Source: Lacticaseibacillus mingshuiensis
GTDB taxonomy: Bacteria; Bacillota; Bacilli; Lactobacillales; Lactobacillaceae
Length of the DNA: 64,000 nucleotides
Assembly (NCBI RefSeq): GCF_016861785.1
Contig: NZ_BOLS01000002.1
Span: 62,001-126,000, forward strand
Reading direction: 5' to 3'
Numbering within the stretch: position 1 is the first letter of the stretch; every line of letters begins with the position of its first letter. The notes beneath the pieces are model-generated. The model made no database searches. It worked only from the letters and a program-made list of their open reading frames with translations, and was not told the origin of the DNA. The translations under genes and the position numbers were made by a program. This document shows positions 10,032-18,636 of the stretch, piece by piece.

Positions 10032-10761
10032 GCGCGGCCTCTTTCGTCATCGCCAAATAAATGTCGTCCAGCCGCCCTGCCGGCAGGTTGAACTGACGCT
10101 GCAAGCTGGTCAAGTCGCCAGTCGCCCGCACGCCGCCGTCTTTGAGCAGCACGAATTGATCCGCGACCTCTTCGGCGGTGTTCAAAATATGGGTCGACAT
10201 CAAAATGGCTGCCCCTGCCGCCCGTTTTTCCTCGACCAAGGCGAGTAAGTCATGGACGCCCAGCGGATCCAAGCCGGTGAAGGGCTCGTCGATCAAAAAC
10301 AACTTGGCATCCGTCATGAACGCGCAGACGATCATGACCTTCTGCTTCATCCCCTTGGAAAAATTATCCGGGAACCAGTCCAGTTTGTTGGCCAACCGGA
10401 ACGTCTCCAGCATCGCGTTCACCTTTGGCCAGGTCTGATCTTGATCGAGCTGATACGCCATCATGGTCAGCTCGAGGTGTTCCTTGAGCGTCAATTCCGG
10501 GTACAGGACCGGCGTTTCCGGCACATAGGCGATCGCCTGCCGATACGCATCGGGGTCGTCGGCCAGCGTTTTGTCGCCGATCGTGATCGCGCCGCTCATT
10601 GGCTTTAGGAGGCCGATGATATGTTTGATCGTCGTCGACTTGCCCGCGCCGTTCAAGCCGATCAAGGCAGTCACTTCGCCATCTGGGGCGGAAAAGTCCA
10701 GGTTTTTGATCACCGGCATGGCCCCGTAGCCGCCGGTGAGATGGTTGATCACTAAGCTCAT
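10024..10761 (-). CDS. ecsA: ABC transporter ATP-binding protein EcsA
   Basis: A 245-aa ATPase with Walker A GLNGAGKST (residues 35-43), a signature variant FSKGMKQ, and Walker B LFLIDEPFTGLD. It energises EcsB. The ATG at 10761 has GAGGT upstream; upstream in-frame codons lack one. It is divergent from hit, the same ecs/hit arrangement as in B. subtilis. Confidence 0.94.
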   Translation of the reverse strand: MSLVINHLTGGYGAMPVIKNLDFSAPDGEVTALIGLNGAGKSTTIKHIIGLLKPMSGAITIGDKTLADDPDAYRQAIAYVPETPVLYPELTLKEHLELTMMAYQLDQDQTWPKVNAMLETFRLANKLDWFPDNFSKGMKQKVMIVCAFMTDAKLFLIDEPFTGLDPLGVHDLLALVEEKRAAGAAILMSTHILNTAEEVADQFVLLKDGGVRATGDLTSLQRQFNLPAGRLDDIYLAMTKEAAHE

Positions 10762-10784
10762 TTGAATACCTCGTTCTCTTCGTT

Positions 10785-10815
10785 TTGACAACGCTTTTTA
10801 CGTCCAGTTTATGAT
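10785..10815 (+). promoter_or_regulatory. Promoter of the hit operon
   Basis: Consensus TTGACA (10785-10790) lies 19 nt from TATGAT (10810-10815), 45 nt before the hit start, in the hit/ecsA divergent region. Confidence 0.55.
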
Positions 10816-10860
10816 AACATGAAACCAGCCCACAGATTTAATAGGAAAGAGGAATCAGTG

Positions 10861-11289
10861 ATGACGGATTGTGTATTTTGTAAGATCGTAAGCAACGAGA
10901 TCCCGAGCACCGTGGTCTATGAGGACGATGTTGTGAAGGCCTTCTTGGATCTCACCCAGGTCACGAAAGGCCACACGCTGGTCGTGCCGAAAAAGCATGT
11001 CCCGGATATTTTCGCCTATGATGCCGAGCTGGCTGCTCAAGTTTTTGCCCGGCTACCAAAGATCGCCCGGGCGATTCGCGACAGTGACCCGAAGATCACC
11101 GGCATGAATATCCTCATCAATAATGGGGAGGTCGCCTATCAAAGCGTGTTCCATTCCCACATTCATTTGATTCCGCGCTATGATGCCAGCGATGACTTCA
11201 GCATCCACTTTGGCGACCACAGCGCGCAATACGACAGCGCCAAGCTCCAGGCCGTCGCAGACAGCATCACCGAAAAGGTAGGCGACTAA
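10861..11289 (+). CDS. hit: HIT family nucleotide hydrolase
   Basis: A 142-aa histidine-triad protein with the C-terminal active-site motif HSHIHLIPR and an N-terminal zinc-type CVFCKI pair. HIT proteins hydrolyse or transfer nucleotidyl groups (HinT-like); the physiological substrate is unknown. AGAGG precedes the ATG. It is followed 1 nt later by the YtxH-like gene. Confidence 0.93.
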   Translation: MTDCVFCKIVSNEIPSTVVYEDDVVKAFLDLTQVTKGHTLVVPKKHVPDIFAYDAELAAQVFARLPKIARAIRDSDPKITGMNILINNGEVAYQSVFHSHIHLIPRYDASDDFSIHFGDHSAQYDSAKLQAVADSITEKVGD

Positions 11290-11290
11290 C

Positions 11291-11689
11291 ATGGCAAAAT
11301 TTGGCAAAGGCTTTTTACTTGGGGCAGTGGCCGGCACCCTCTTCGCCCTTTTGACCGCGAAAAAAAGTGGGCCTGACCGGCAGCGGGCCATCGCCGATTA
11401 CGTGGATGATGTGACCAGCGCGACCGGGGATATGCAGCACGCCACCACGCGCCTTGGCAATGCCATCAAGGACCTGCAGCGCGAACTCAAAGAAACGCTT
11501 CAGCCAGCGCTCAAAGACATCAGCGATGACGTCACCGATTTTCAGTTCCAGGCGGAAGGCGCCACGGCCGCGATGCAGGAACACCTGGATGCCATCGAGG
11601 CTGCGACTGCCCCATTGTCAGACCTGACTGCCAGTGATGACGCCGCTACGGACAAAAGCGACGGGGCGTCATCTGAGAAGACAGCGTGA
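11291..11689 (+). CDS. YtxH-like (YhaH-type) protein
   Basis: A 132-aa protein with an N-terminal membrane segment (FLLGAVAGTLFALLTA) and a long amphipathic helical tail, the layout of YtxH-domain general-stress proteins. Its position between hit and prsA matches yhaH in B. subtilis. Function unknown. It is translationally close-coupled to hit. Confidence 0.8.
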   Translation: MAKFGKGFLLGAVAGTLFALLTAKKSGPDRQRAIADYVDDVTSATGDMQHATTRLGNAIKDLQRELKETLQPALKDISDDVTDFQFQAEGATAAMQEHLDAIEAATAPLSDLTASDDAATDKSDGASSEKTA

Positions 11690-11795
11690 TAGAAATTTGA
11701 AAGTTCTGTGAACACCGGGCCAACAAGCGCTTCAATGTGCTAAACTAGGACCCAGTGCTTATCATAAGCAAAATCTGGACTTAGGATGTGTGATA

Positions 11796-12704
11796 ATGAA
11801 AAAATGGATCGCCGGTCTCGCCGGCATTCTTCTGGCCGTCACCTTAGCAGGTTGCTCCTCGGGCGACAGTGCGACCGTTGCAAACATGAACGGCGCGAAG
11901 ATCACCAAGCAGGAGTACTACGATGAAATGAAGACCAGTTCCGTTGGCGGCGAGGCGACCCTTCGCAACATGATCTTGGCCAAGGCGCTTGATCAGCAGT
12001 ACGGCAAAAAAGTGACCACCAAACAAGTCACCAAGCAGTACAACGCCGTCAAGAAGAGCTATGGCACCTCATTTGCCTCTGCCCTTGAACAAAATGGTCT
12101 GACCACCAAGAGCTTCAAGGAAGAGATTCGCACTTCCCTTCTTTCCGAAGTTGCTTTGAAGGATCTCAAGAAGGTCACCCAAAAGCAGCTCGATACGCAG
12201 TGGAAGTCTTACGAGCCAAAGATCACCGTTCAGCACATTTTGGTCGCCAAGAAAGCCAAGGCTGAAGACATCATCAAGCTTTTGGCCAAGGACAACACCG
12301 AAAAGAACTTCAATGCCTTGGCAAAGAAGTACTCGACGGATACCGGCACCGCAACCAGCGGCGGCAAGATCGCGGCGTTCGACAACACGGATACCAGCCT
12401 CGACTCCGACTTCAAGACTGCGGCCTTCAAGCTGAAGCAAGGCGAATACACCACCACCCCGGTCAAGACGACTTATGGCTACCATGTCATTCGTAGCATC
12501 AAGAACCCGGGCAAGGGCAAGGAATCCGATCACACCAAAGAACTCAAAGAGCAACTTTACACGACCTGGGAATCCGACAGCACCGTGATGACCAGCGTGA
12601 TGAAGCAAGTGCTCGAAAAGGCCAATGTTTCCATCAAGGACAAAGACCTGTCAGACGTCTTGGACGTTTACACCAGCACCAGCTCCTCTACAGCAAGCAA
12701 CTAA
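11796..12704 (+). CDS. prsA: Foldase lipoprotein PrsA (parvulin-type peptidyl-prolyl isomerase)
   Basis: A 302-aa lipoprotein that helps secreted proteins fold after Sec export. The signal peptide ends in the lipobox LAGC with Cys20 as lipid anchor. The PPIC parvulin domain runs from about residue 135 to 230 (VQHILVAKKAKAEDI, GTATSGGKIAAF, TTYGYHVI). The ATG at 11796 is 9 nt after AGGA; a GTG 6 nt upstream is too close. It has its own terminator, and a TGCTAAACT extended -10 near 11740 suggests a separate promoter from hit. Confidence 0.95.
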   Translation: MKKWIAGLAGILLAVTLAGCSSGDSATVANMNGAKITKQEYYDEMKTSSVGGEATLRNMILAKALDQQYGKKVTTKQVTKQYNAVKKSYGTSFASALEQNGLTTKSFKEEIRTSLLSEVALKDLKKVTQKQLDTQWKSYEPKITVQHILVAKKAKAEDIIKLLAKDNTEKNFNALAKKYSTDTGTATSGGKIAAFDNTDTSLDSDFKTAAFKLKQGEYTTTPVKTTYGYHVIRSIKNPGKGKESDHTKELKEQLYTTWESDSTVMTSVMKQVLEKANVSIKDKDLSDVLDVYTSTSSSTASN

Positions 12705-12712
12705 GCACAATG

Positions 12713-12741
12713 AAAAAGTCGGCTGAGGCCGGCTTTTTTTG
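12713..12741 (+). terminator. Terminator of prsA
   Basis: GTCGGC / GCCGGC stem followed by seven T, 10 bases after the prsA stop. The stretch 12742-13033 that follows is repeat array C plus 22 bases of flank. Confidence 0.85.
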
Positions 12742-12743
12742 TA

Positions 12744-12865
12744 GGGTGCGCAGCCGAGCGTTTAGGTCTGAGCGGATAGTCTGCCTTGGGTGCTTGAGGC
12801 GCACTTCGCCTCGAGTGCACAAGACAGCTAGACGTCTCAGACCTGCTTGGCGGAGCCCAACTGTA
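12744..12865 (+). repeat. Intergenic palindromic repeat, array C copy 1
   Basis: Arm type GCCGAGC / GCTTGGC and a perfect 9-bp AGGTCTGAG / CTCAGACCT, with apical GAGGCG / CGCCTC. It starts directly after the prsA terminator. Confidence 0.85.
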
Positions 12866-12988
12866 GGGTGCGCAGGCCCGTGGGATGGTGGAACAGTTAG
12901 GTCAGCTCAGGTGCTTGGTGGCGCCCCTTGCCACCGAGTGCATGAGCTGCCTAGATGTTTCCACCATGCGGGCCGGAGCCCAACTGTA
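12866..12988 (+). repeat. Intergenic palindromic repeat, array C copy 2
   Basis: Begins 122 bp after copy 1 but uses the ATGGTGGAA / TTTCCACCAT arms and GGTGGC / GCCACC tip found in array B copy 1. It retains the shared ends GGGTGCGCAG and GGAGCCCAACTG. Confidence 0.85.
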
Positions 12989-13011
12989 GGGTGCGCAGGC
13001 CCGCGGGATGG
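12989..13011 (+). repeat. Intergenic palindromic repeat, array C copy 3 (truncated)
   Basis: Only the left arm (GGGTGCGCAGGCCC to GGGATGG) remains. The missing right half is not found on the far side of the neighbouring IS element, so IS insertion alone does not explain the truncation. Confidence 0.75.
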
Positions 13012-13033
13012 CAGCCCTCAACTTGATTACACA

Positions 13034-13200
13034 GTGAACTACTCGGCCATAAATGACTGAGCTTCTGGGAACACCGCTGACTTACACATCCAGCATTGAG
13101 CCTTCTGTGCAGCGGTTACGGCTATTGACCAAGGCGCGTCCCGCGCCACAAACCCTATCAGGTTTTAAACTGTTTGTTGCTCAGCCGCCAAGATATTCTT
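13034..13200 (-). ncRNA. Putative TnpB guide (omega) RNA at the IS right end
   Basis: In IS200/IS605 elements the tnpB 3' end and right end encode the guide RNA scaffold, whose guide is the flank just outside the element. Here the region holds a GGCGCG / CGCGCC hairpin (13133-13147), a CCGCTG / CAGCGG stem (13074-13115) and the terminal hairpin. The guide would be the 16 or so bases left of 13034 read on the minus strand (TGTGTAATCAAGTTGA). Inferred from family knowledge and position; expression is not shown. Confidence 0.5.
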
Positions 13201-14313
13201 GGCGGCGTTAATATCACGATCATGGCGCGTGCCACACTGTGGACAGGTCCATTCGCGCACGTCTAGCGCGTGTTTTCCGTCGTCGTACCCGCAATTTGAA
13301 CAGCGTTGCGAGGTTTTGTATGGCGATACCGCCACAACTTGTTTACCATACCAGGCCGCCTTGTACTCAAGCATCAGGCGTAATTCTCGCCAGGACTGGT
13401 TCGCGATGGCACGAGCCAGCTTGTGATTATGCAGGAGGCCCTTGGTTTTCAGGTCTTCTAGCTTGATCAGGTCGTACTGGCGTATAAGAATCGTACTGAG
13501 CTTCTGTAGATAGTCGCGACGTTGGTTGGCTTCCTTCGCGCTGTATTTGGCCACCATGCGCTTAGCCTTCAGATAGTTTTTGAAGTCACTGAGTTGCCGC
13601 GGAGCTTCCACCTTAAGATGGTGGTCCCAGGCGATTTCCTTTTCGGCTTGTGCACGCCGGCGAGCCAGGCGTTTTTCCCAGTAGTGTTTTTTCTTGGCGT
13701 TAGCCTTGTCGAAACGTTTGGTGGGATACTTCATGCCGTCACTGGTGATGACCAGGTCCGCGACCCCCATGTCCAGTCCTACCGTAGCCTCGCTCTTCGG
13801 CCACAATTCTAGTTCAACTTCCGCAACCACTAGAACGTAATAATTGTCCACGCGGTCGCGCACCACTGTGGCAGTTTTGATTTTGCCAACTGGGCGCTGC
13901 CCTGTCCGGAACAGAATCGGGCCCAGCTTTGGCATGCGCAAATGGTTTGCATCGGTAAGCACAATATTGTCGTTGACCGCATTGGCCCGGTACGTTGGCT
14001 TAGCAAAGCGCCGGGCTTTGAACTTAGGGTACCCGGCATGCTTCTTGAACAGATTCTGAAACGCTAAGTGCAGGTTGTGACTGACCGCAATCAGGCTAGT
14101 CGCATCGGCTTCTTTGAGCCATGGATATTGCTGTTTGAGTGGCTTGATCAGGTAGTTCATCTGGAACTCATTGACGTACTTGCCACCATTATTGTGGCGT
14201 TGAATTTGCATGTTGAGTAGTTCGTTCCACACGAAGCGGCACATACCGAAGTTACGTTCAATCTGTTGGCGCTGCGTTGCGTTCGGATAGATGCGTAGCT
14301 TGAAGCTCTTCAT
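13165..14313 (-). CDS. tnpB: TnpB RNA-guided endonuclease (OrfB, IS605 type)
   Basis: A 382-aa TnpB, ancestor-like relative of Cas12. The RuvC catalytic residues appear intact: Asp in VGLDMGVADL, Glu in IKLEDLKTKG and Asp in HDRDINAAKNIL. The four-cysteine zinc finger (CSNCGYDD ... WTCPQCG) is also intact, and no frameshift is seen. The start is the ATG at 14313; a TTG two codons upstream is possible. It overlaps the tnpA end by 56 bases in another frame. Full length suggests an active or recently active nuclease. Confidence 0.93.
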   Translation of the reverse strand: MKSFKLRIYPNATQRQQIERNFGMCRFVWNELLNMQIQRHNNGGKYVNEFQMNYLIKPLKQQYPWLKEADATSLIAVSHNLHLAFQNLFKKHAGYPKFKARRFAKPTYRANAVNDNIVLTDANHLRMPKLGPILFRTGQRPVGKIKTATVVRDRVDNYYVLVVAEVELELWPKSEATVGLDMGVADLVITSDGMKYPTKRFDKANAKKKHYWEKRLARRRAQAEKEIAWDHHLKVEAPRQLSDFKNYLKAKRMVAKYSAKEANQRRDYLQKLSTILIRQYDLIKLEDLKTKGLLHNHKLARAIANQSWRELRLMLEYKAAWYGKQVVAVSPYKTSQRCSNCGYDDGKHALDVREWTCPQCGTRHDRDINAAKNILAAEQQTV

Positions 14314-14752
14314 TGTCAATTATCTGCACCGCCTTACTCCGTTGATCATCAATGTATTTAGCAACAGCCTCCTGGTTCGTTGTTCCGATACTCTCGACGT
14401 AGTAGCTGGGTGACCACAGGTGACGCCCCTGGTGTTTCCAATAGCTTCGTTGAAGTTCGGGACACGCAACGAACATTTGACGAGCCGAAATACCCTTCAA
14501 CCACCGAACGATGTTAGTCACCGACAATTTCGGCGGTGCACTCACTAACAAGTGAACGTGGTCATCCTTACCAATCTCCATATGGTCGATACTGAACCCA
14601 TATTGTGCGGCGACCTCATAGAGGATTCGCTTAAGCACAGCTTCGACGTTTCCTTTCAGAACGCGGTTTCGGTATTTAGTGCCCCAAATGAGGTGGTAAT
14701 TGAGATTATAGACAGATGTTCTACCATACGTTACACGATTTGTCTCCTTCAT
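14258..14752 (-). CDS. tnpA: IS200/IS605 Y1 transposase TnpA
   Basis: A 164-aa HUH-type single-strand transposase. The metal-binding HVH is in DDHVHLLVSAPP and the catalytic Tyr lies in the YYVESIG helix. It is slightly longer than typical TnpA (130-155 aa) because of the N-terminal stretch MKETNRVTYGRTS. The ribosome site is weak. It looks intact, so with tnpB the element may be autonomous. Confidence 0.92.
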   Translation of the reverse strand: MKETNRVTYGRTSVYNLNYHLIWGTKYRNRVLKGNVEAVLKRILYEVAAQYGFSIDHMEIGKDDHVHLLVSAPPKLSVTNIVRWLKGISARQMFVACPELQRSYWKHQGRHLWSPSYYVESIGTTNQEAVAKYIDDQRSKAVQIIDNEELQATHLSERNAAPTD

Positions 14753-14858
14753 ACTAGTAATTATAACATGTTATCTTGCACCATGTGAAGCATGCTTGGG
14801 ACACAGAAGAAGGGCAATTCATCACGTCCTTGAAAGAACGTGTTTCCTTGCCCTAATT

Positions 14859-14910
14859 CAAAAAGCCGATCGCAGGCAACCACGGAAAATCCGTGAGCCA
14901 TGCGATCGGC
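14859..14910 (-). terminator. Terminator of yhaM
   Basis: GCCGATCGCA / TGCGATCGGC arms enclose a second small hairpin (CACGG / CCGTG) and are followed by five T on the minus strand. A further hairpin, AGGGCAA / TTGCCCT at about 14811-14853, lies between it and the IS left end and is unexplained. Confidence 0.8.
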
Positions 14911-14965
14911 AATTTTGTTAGTGTATTGAATGTTGGTGAGGCTATTTTCCGTTGCTTGTTTGCCC

Positions 14966-15934
14966 TCACTTTGGATCCGGGTACCCCTGCCCTTTTTCCG
15001 GACGGTAGAAACGGCGGTTGTCCATGCCAAAAAGCCGCTCCGTGAAAGTCCCTGGCTCCACGCGCTGGTAGGCCGTCGTTAACATGTTGATCTCGGCGTC
15101 CAACTCATCCAGGTCGTGCAGAATTTGCGCCTCAAGGAGTTGTGGGCGCACCGGCGAGCCGTATTCGAGCAAGCCGTGATGGGCGAGCACCACATGCCGC
15201 AACATGATCATGTCCTCACTCGCCGGGTCGATCTTCAATTCCTGCGCCGCCACCACGATGGCCTCGTCGATCAGCACAATGTGGCCGATCAGGTTGCCTT
15301 CCATCGTGTACTCCGTGGAGACGGGGCCGGACAGCTCGATGGTTTTGCCCAGGTCATGCAAGATCGCGCCGGCATACAGCAGCGATTTATTCACGCTACT
15401 GTATTGGGCCGCCACGCTTTTGGCCAAGCGCAAAATACTCAGCGTGTGGAACGCCAAGCCGCCTGTGAACGCATGATGATTAGACTTCGCCGCCGGATAG
15501 GTCAAAAACGCCTGCTTGTGGTCACCAAGCACCTTGCGCACGATGCGGTTCCAGTTGGCATTGGTGATCTGGAAGATAAAATCGTTGAGCTCCTCGCCCA
15601 TATCGTCGGCCGTCTCTGGGGCGTGCTCAACATATTTGCTCGGGTCATTGCCCTCTTCTTGCGTCGCCAGCCGCACGGAATAAAGCTTGATCTGCGGGTT
15701 GCCTTGATACAGCTCGCGCTTGCCGCTGACCTGCACCACTTCGCCGGCTTTGTACTGCGCAATGTCAGCCTCAGAGGCATCCCAGAACTTAGCCGAGATG
15801 TGGCCGCTTGCGTCTTGGAATGTGAAGGCGATGAATTTGTTGCCGTTTTTGGCCTGCCGCACTTCGGCCGTTTTGACCAGCACCGTCAGCTTGACCTCAT
15901 CGCCGTTTTGATAATCGAATATCTGTTTTGCCAT
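14966..15934 (-). CDS. yhaM: 3'-5' exoribonuclease YhaM
   Basis: A 322-aa protein with an N-terminal OB-fold (KLTVLVKTAEVRQAKNGNKF) and a C-terminal HD phosphohydrolase domain (ILHDLGKTIEL; VVLAHHGLLEYGSP). YhaM degrades RNA and single-stranded DNA from the 3' end in Firmicutes. The ATG at 15934 is preceded by GGTGG and gives the family length; the frame extends upstream without a ribosome site. Its place beyond prsA matches B. subtilis. Confidence 0.92.
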   Translation of the reverse strand: MAKQIFDYQNGDEVKLTVLVKTAEVRQAKNGNKFIAFTFQDASGHISAKFWDASEADIAQYKAGEVVQVSGKRELYQGNPQIKLYSVRLATQEEGNDPSKYVEHAPETADDMGEELNDFIFQITNANWNRIVRKVLGDHKQAFLTYPAAKSNHHAFTGGLAFHTLSILRLAKSVAAQYSSVNKSLLYAGAILHDLGKTIELSGPVSTEYTMEGNLIGHIVLIDEAIVVAAQELKIDPASEDMIMLRHVVLAHHGLLEYGSPVRPQLLEAQILHDLDELDAEINMLTTAYQRVEPGTFTERLFGMDNRRFYRPEKGQGYPDPK

Positions 15935-15989
15935 ACGCCCCACCTGTCTTCTATTTACCCCCATCATACCGATAACCTGCGCAAAGCGC

Positions 15990-16016
15990 AAAAAAATACC
16001 GTCCATCGCTGGACGG
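15990..16016 (-). terminator. Terminator between the YheA-like gene and yhaM
   Basis: CCGTCCA / TGGACGG stem followed by TATTTTTTT on the minus strand. Confidence 0.85.
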
Positions 16017-16033
16017 CGTTGTCTGCGCATTGA

Positions 16034-16399
16034 TCACTCTGCGTCAGGCTTTTTCATGTTGGCTTGGTAAAGCGCCACGATTGGCTGGGCGATGACTCGG
16101 TTGAGGTCATCCATCACCGTTGAAAGTGCCTGCTCGCGGGCCAGCAAGTCGTTGATCGGCTGCATGTTCTGCATCTTTTCACCGATCGTCTGAAGACCAG
16201 CCATTTCTTCCTGCGTGATCTCTTGGCCAGTGGCTTGTTTCTGCTGCAACTCGACTTGCTTGTCTTGGAACTGCTGGAACATCGCATAAGCGACGGCGTC
16301 CAGTTTCAGCATGTCATATGCCTTTTTCAAGTCCTGGAACTGTTCACTGGCCTCGAGGTCCTTTGCCAGTTGGTCTGCGGTATCGTATACGTTTGCCAT
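16034..16399 (-). CDS. YlbF/YmcA (UPF0342, YheA-like) family protein
   Basis: A 121-aa all-helical protein (ANVYDTADQLAKDLEASEQF ... QMQPINDLLAREQALS) typical of the YlbF/YmcA/YheA superfamily. Relatives in Bacillus form the Y-complex acting with RNase Y, but YheA itself is not functionally defined. GAGGCG precedes the ATG. It follows the penicillin-binding protein gene by 26 nt and is probably cotranscribed. Confidence 0.88.
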   Translation of the reverse strand: MANVYDTADQLAKDLEASEQFQDLKKAYDMLKLDAVAYAMFQQFQDKQVELQQKQATGQEITQEEMAGLQTIGEKMQNMQPINDLLAREQALSTVMDDLNRVIAQPIVALYQANMKKPDAE

Positions 16400-16425
16400 A
16401 ACGCGCCTCATTTCCCGAGTGTTGA

Positions 16426-18513
16426 CTAGTCGAACCAGTCACGAATGTCATTATACCATTTTCCGACCGTATCCTTGGCCGAGTCGACGCCATCTTGCAC
16501 GCCTTTTTGCAGCCCCGACCAGAAATCCGCCGCATCGTCGTCCGTGCTTGGTGTTTGAAGCGTCGCGCGGGCCTTGGCATCGGTGGTGTTGAATTGCGTT
16601 TTGGCCGTGTACGGCAAAATATTGCTCATTTCCAATTTAAAGATGCTGGCGACGCCGCTGGTGCTGGTGCCTTCAAGAAAATGCGTGCTGTCGGTCGTGG
16701 AAAAGCCGGTCCAAGTTGCCACCACCACATCCGGGGTGTAACCGACCACCCACTGATCGCGGGTGCCGTAACCCCAGCTACTTGGCACCTCGGTGGAGCC
16801 AGTCTTGCCGGCCACCGTGTAACCGGTCGGCGCCGCGGTCTGCCCAGTGCCGTCCTTGAAGACGCCGATCATCATCGAGGTCATTTCGGTCGCGACACTT
16901 TTTTTCATGATCGTCTTACTGGACGTCTTCGTGTTGTCCACCACCGTCTGGCCTGTCGCATCGACGATCTTGGTGATGAAATGCGTCTCCGGCAACTTGC
17001 CGCCATTGGCAAACGCCGAATACGCCCGTGCCATGGTCAACGGGGAAAAGCCGGTGGTGACCCCGCCCAACACAGCGGCCAAGTTTTGATCCTCTTTTTT
17101 CAGATCGATTCCAAACCGTGCGAGGCTCTGAACGCCGGTGTCCACGCCCAGCTTGTTCATGAGCCACACTGCTGGGGCATTCAGGGACTGGGCCAAGGCC
17201 GTATACATCGGCACACTGCCGAGATACTGCCCAGTCGGATTGGTCGGCGTGTACTTATTTGTCCCGTAACTGAGCTTCTTGTCCGTCAAGATCGAGTCAT
17301 ACGAGTAACCATTTTCCAGCGCAGGCGTGTAGACCATCAAGGGTTTGATCGTCGAGCCCGGCGAGCGCTGGAGCTGCGTGGCGTAGTTGTAGCCGAGGAA
17401 AACATGCTGGCCGCGCGCGCCAACAACGGCGATCACACCACCAGTTTTTGGATCGACCACGACCGAGGCGGCCTGCGCCTTGGTGCCATCGGAGGCGTTC
17501 GCTGGAAACGCCCAGTCCTGAGCGAAACTGTTCTGGAGCTGCGTCTGCGCGGTCGGGTCCATCGTCGTGTACACGCGATAACCCTTATTCAGGAGTTGAT
17601 CCGGCTGAATGTTGTACTTATCGCGCGCCTCCTCGATGACCGAGTCGAAGAACCACGGGTACTTCTCGGCGGTCGCCTGAGAATAGTTGTCGACGACGGT
17701 CAGCTTCGTCGCCTTGGCCGCGTCTGCATCCGCCTGGGAAAGCTTGTTGTTGTCGACCATCAGTCCGAGAATCAGATCGCGGCGCGCAACCGCATTGTCC
17801 ATGTGATCGGCCGGGTTGTAATAACTCGGATTGCGCAACATCCCCGTCAACGTCGCCGCCTCGCTCACCGTGAGTGCCGCCGCGTGCTTGCCGAAATAGC
17901 GCTCGGAGGCATCCTCGACGCCCCACACACCATTGCCGAAATAGGAATTGTTCAGGTACATGGTCAGGATATCTTTTTTCGAGTAAACTTTAGTGAGTTG
18001 CACGGCCAAAAAGATCTCTTGGGCCTTGCGCAGGTAGCTCTGCTTTTGCGTCAGCAACGTGTTTTTCGCGAGCTGTTGGGTAATGGTACTCCCGCCGCCA
18101 GTGATCTCCCCGCGGTGGATGACCAGGTTGAGCACCGACCGCGCGATGCCTTTGATGGAAAAGCCCAAGTTGGAATAAAACGTCCGGTCCTCGGTCGAGA
18201 TCACCGCGTTTTGCATGGCCGGGGCGATCTTGTCGAGCTCCACATAAGTGCCTTTTTGCCCATATAACGTGCCGGCGACTTTACTATTTTGATCATAGAT
18301 CGTCGTCTTGGTCTGCATCGTACTTTTGATCTCTTGCACATCCGCCGTTTTCGCCTTATAGGTAAAAAAGGCAGAGAACGCCAAGAACACGACCAGCAGC
18401 ACCAAGATCAGCCACCGGACGATCTGAAATCGTCTCAAGAACCAGCCGATCGCATGGCGCATGCGGCTGAGTAGCGCACGCACCCGCGCGCCAAATGTAT
18501 CCGTATTTTGCAA
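16426..18513 (-). CDS. Class A penicillin-binding protein (PBP1A/2A type)
   Basis: A 695-aa bifunctional peptidoglycan synthase. After a cytoplasmic lead and one membrane segment (about 34-52) comes the glycosyltransferase domain (EDRTFYSNLGFS near 106; GGGSTITQQLAKN). The transpeptidase domain follows, with SPGSTIKP (active Ser near 387), SLN in AQSLNAP, and KTGST near 573. The C-terminal ~40 residues are acidic. The start is a TTG at 18513 placed 8 nt after AGGAGG; no ATG fits better. It heads a short operon with the YheA-like gene. Confidence 0.93.
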   Translation of the reverse strand: MQNTDTFGARVRALLSRMRHAIGWFLRRFQIVRWLILVLLVVFLAFSAFFTYKAKTADVQEIKSTMQTKTTIYDQNSKVAGTLYGQKGTYVELDKIAPAMQNAVISTEDRTFYSNLGFSIKGIARSVLNLVIHRGEITGGGSTITQQLAKNTLLTQKQSYLRKAQEIFLAVQLTKVYSKKDILTMYLNNSYFGNGVWGVEDASERYFGKHAAALTVSEAATLTGMLRNPSYYNPADHMDNAVARRDLILGLMVDNNKLSQADADAAKATKLTVVDNYSQATAEKYPWFFDSVIEEARDKYNIQPDQLLNKGYRVYTTMDPTAQTQLQNSFAQDWAFPANASDGTKAQAASVVVDPKTGGVIAVVGARGQHVFLGYNYATQLQRSPGSTIKPLMVYTPALENGYSYDSILTDKKLSYGTNKYTPTNPTGQYLGSVPMYTALAQSLNAPAVWLMNKLGVDTGVQSLARFGIDLKKEDQNLAAVLGGVTTGFSPLTMARAYSAFANGGKLPETHFITKIVDATGQTVVDNTKTSSKTIMKKSVATEMTSMMIGVFKDGTGQTAAPTGYTVAGKTGSTEVPSSWGYGTRDQWVVGYTPDVVVATWTGFSTTDSTHFLEGTSTSGVASIFKLEMSNILPYTAKTQFNTTDAKARATLQTPSTDDDAADFWSGLQKGVQDGVDSAKDTVGKWYNDIRDWFD

Positions 18514-18636
18514 AACGGCCCCTCCTGTCAGATCTTGCCTATTTTACCATACAGGGAGATGGGGACTTCCGACCCAAGCCGGAGTTTAAAGATTTTTCAA
18601 TACATCATCGCCTAAATCAGGCGGAAAGGAGACCCG

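Larger units (their letters stand above)
13034..14790 (-). mobile_element. IS200/IS605 family insertion sequence (tnpA + tnpB)
   Basis: A complete-looking single-strand transposon with overlapping tnpA (HUH Y1 transposase) and tnpB genes. The right end is set at the terminal hairpin GAAGCTC...GAGTAGTTCAC (revcomp of 13034-13065), which is typical for this group. The left end is less certain: a perfect palindrome ATAACATGTTAT at about 14761-14772 lies just upstream of tnpA, and the yhaM terminator at 14859-14910 limits the element. There are no terminal inverted repeats or target duplication, as expected for this family. Confidence 0.88.

Noticed and set aside
12710-13060. A 116-codon open frame over repeat array C
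   Set aside because: It is only a reading of tandem repeats; the same repeats elsewhere are not open in the same frame.
16495-18267. A 590-codon plus-strand open frame antisense to the penicillin-binding protein gene
   Set aside because: It lacks any recognisable domain and is rich in His/Arg, as expected from reading a GC3-biased gene backwards. The minus-strand frame has all PBP motifs.
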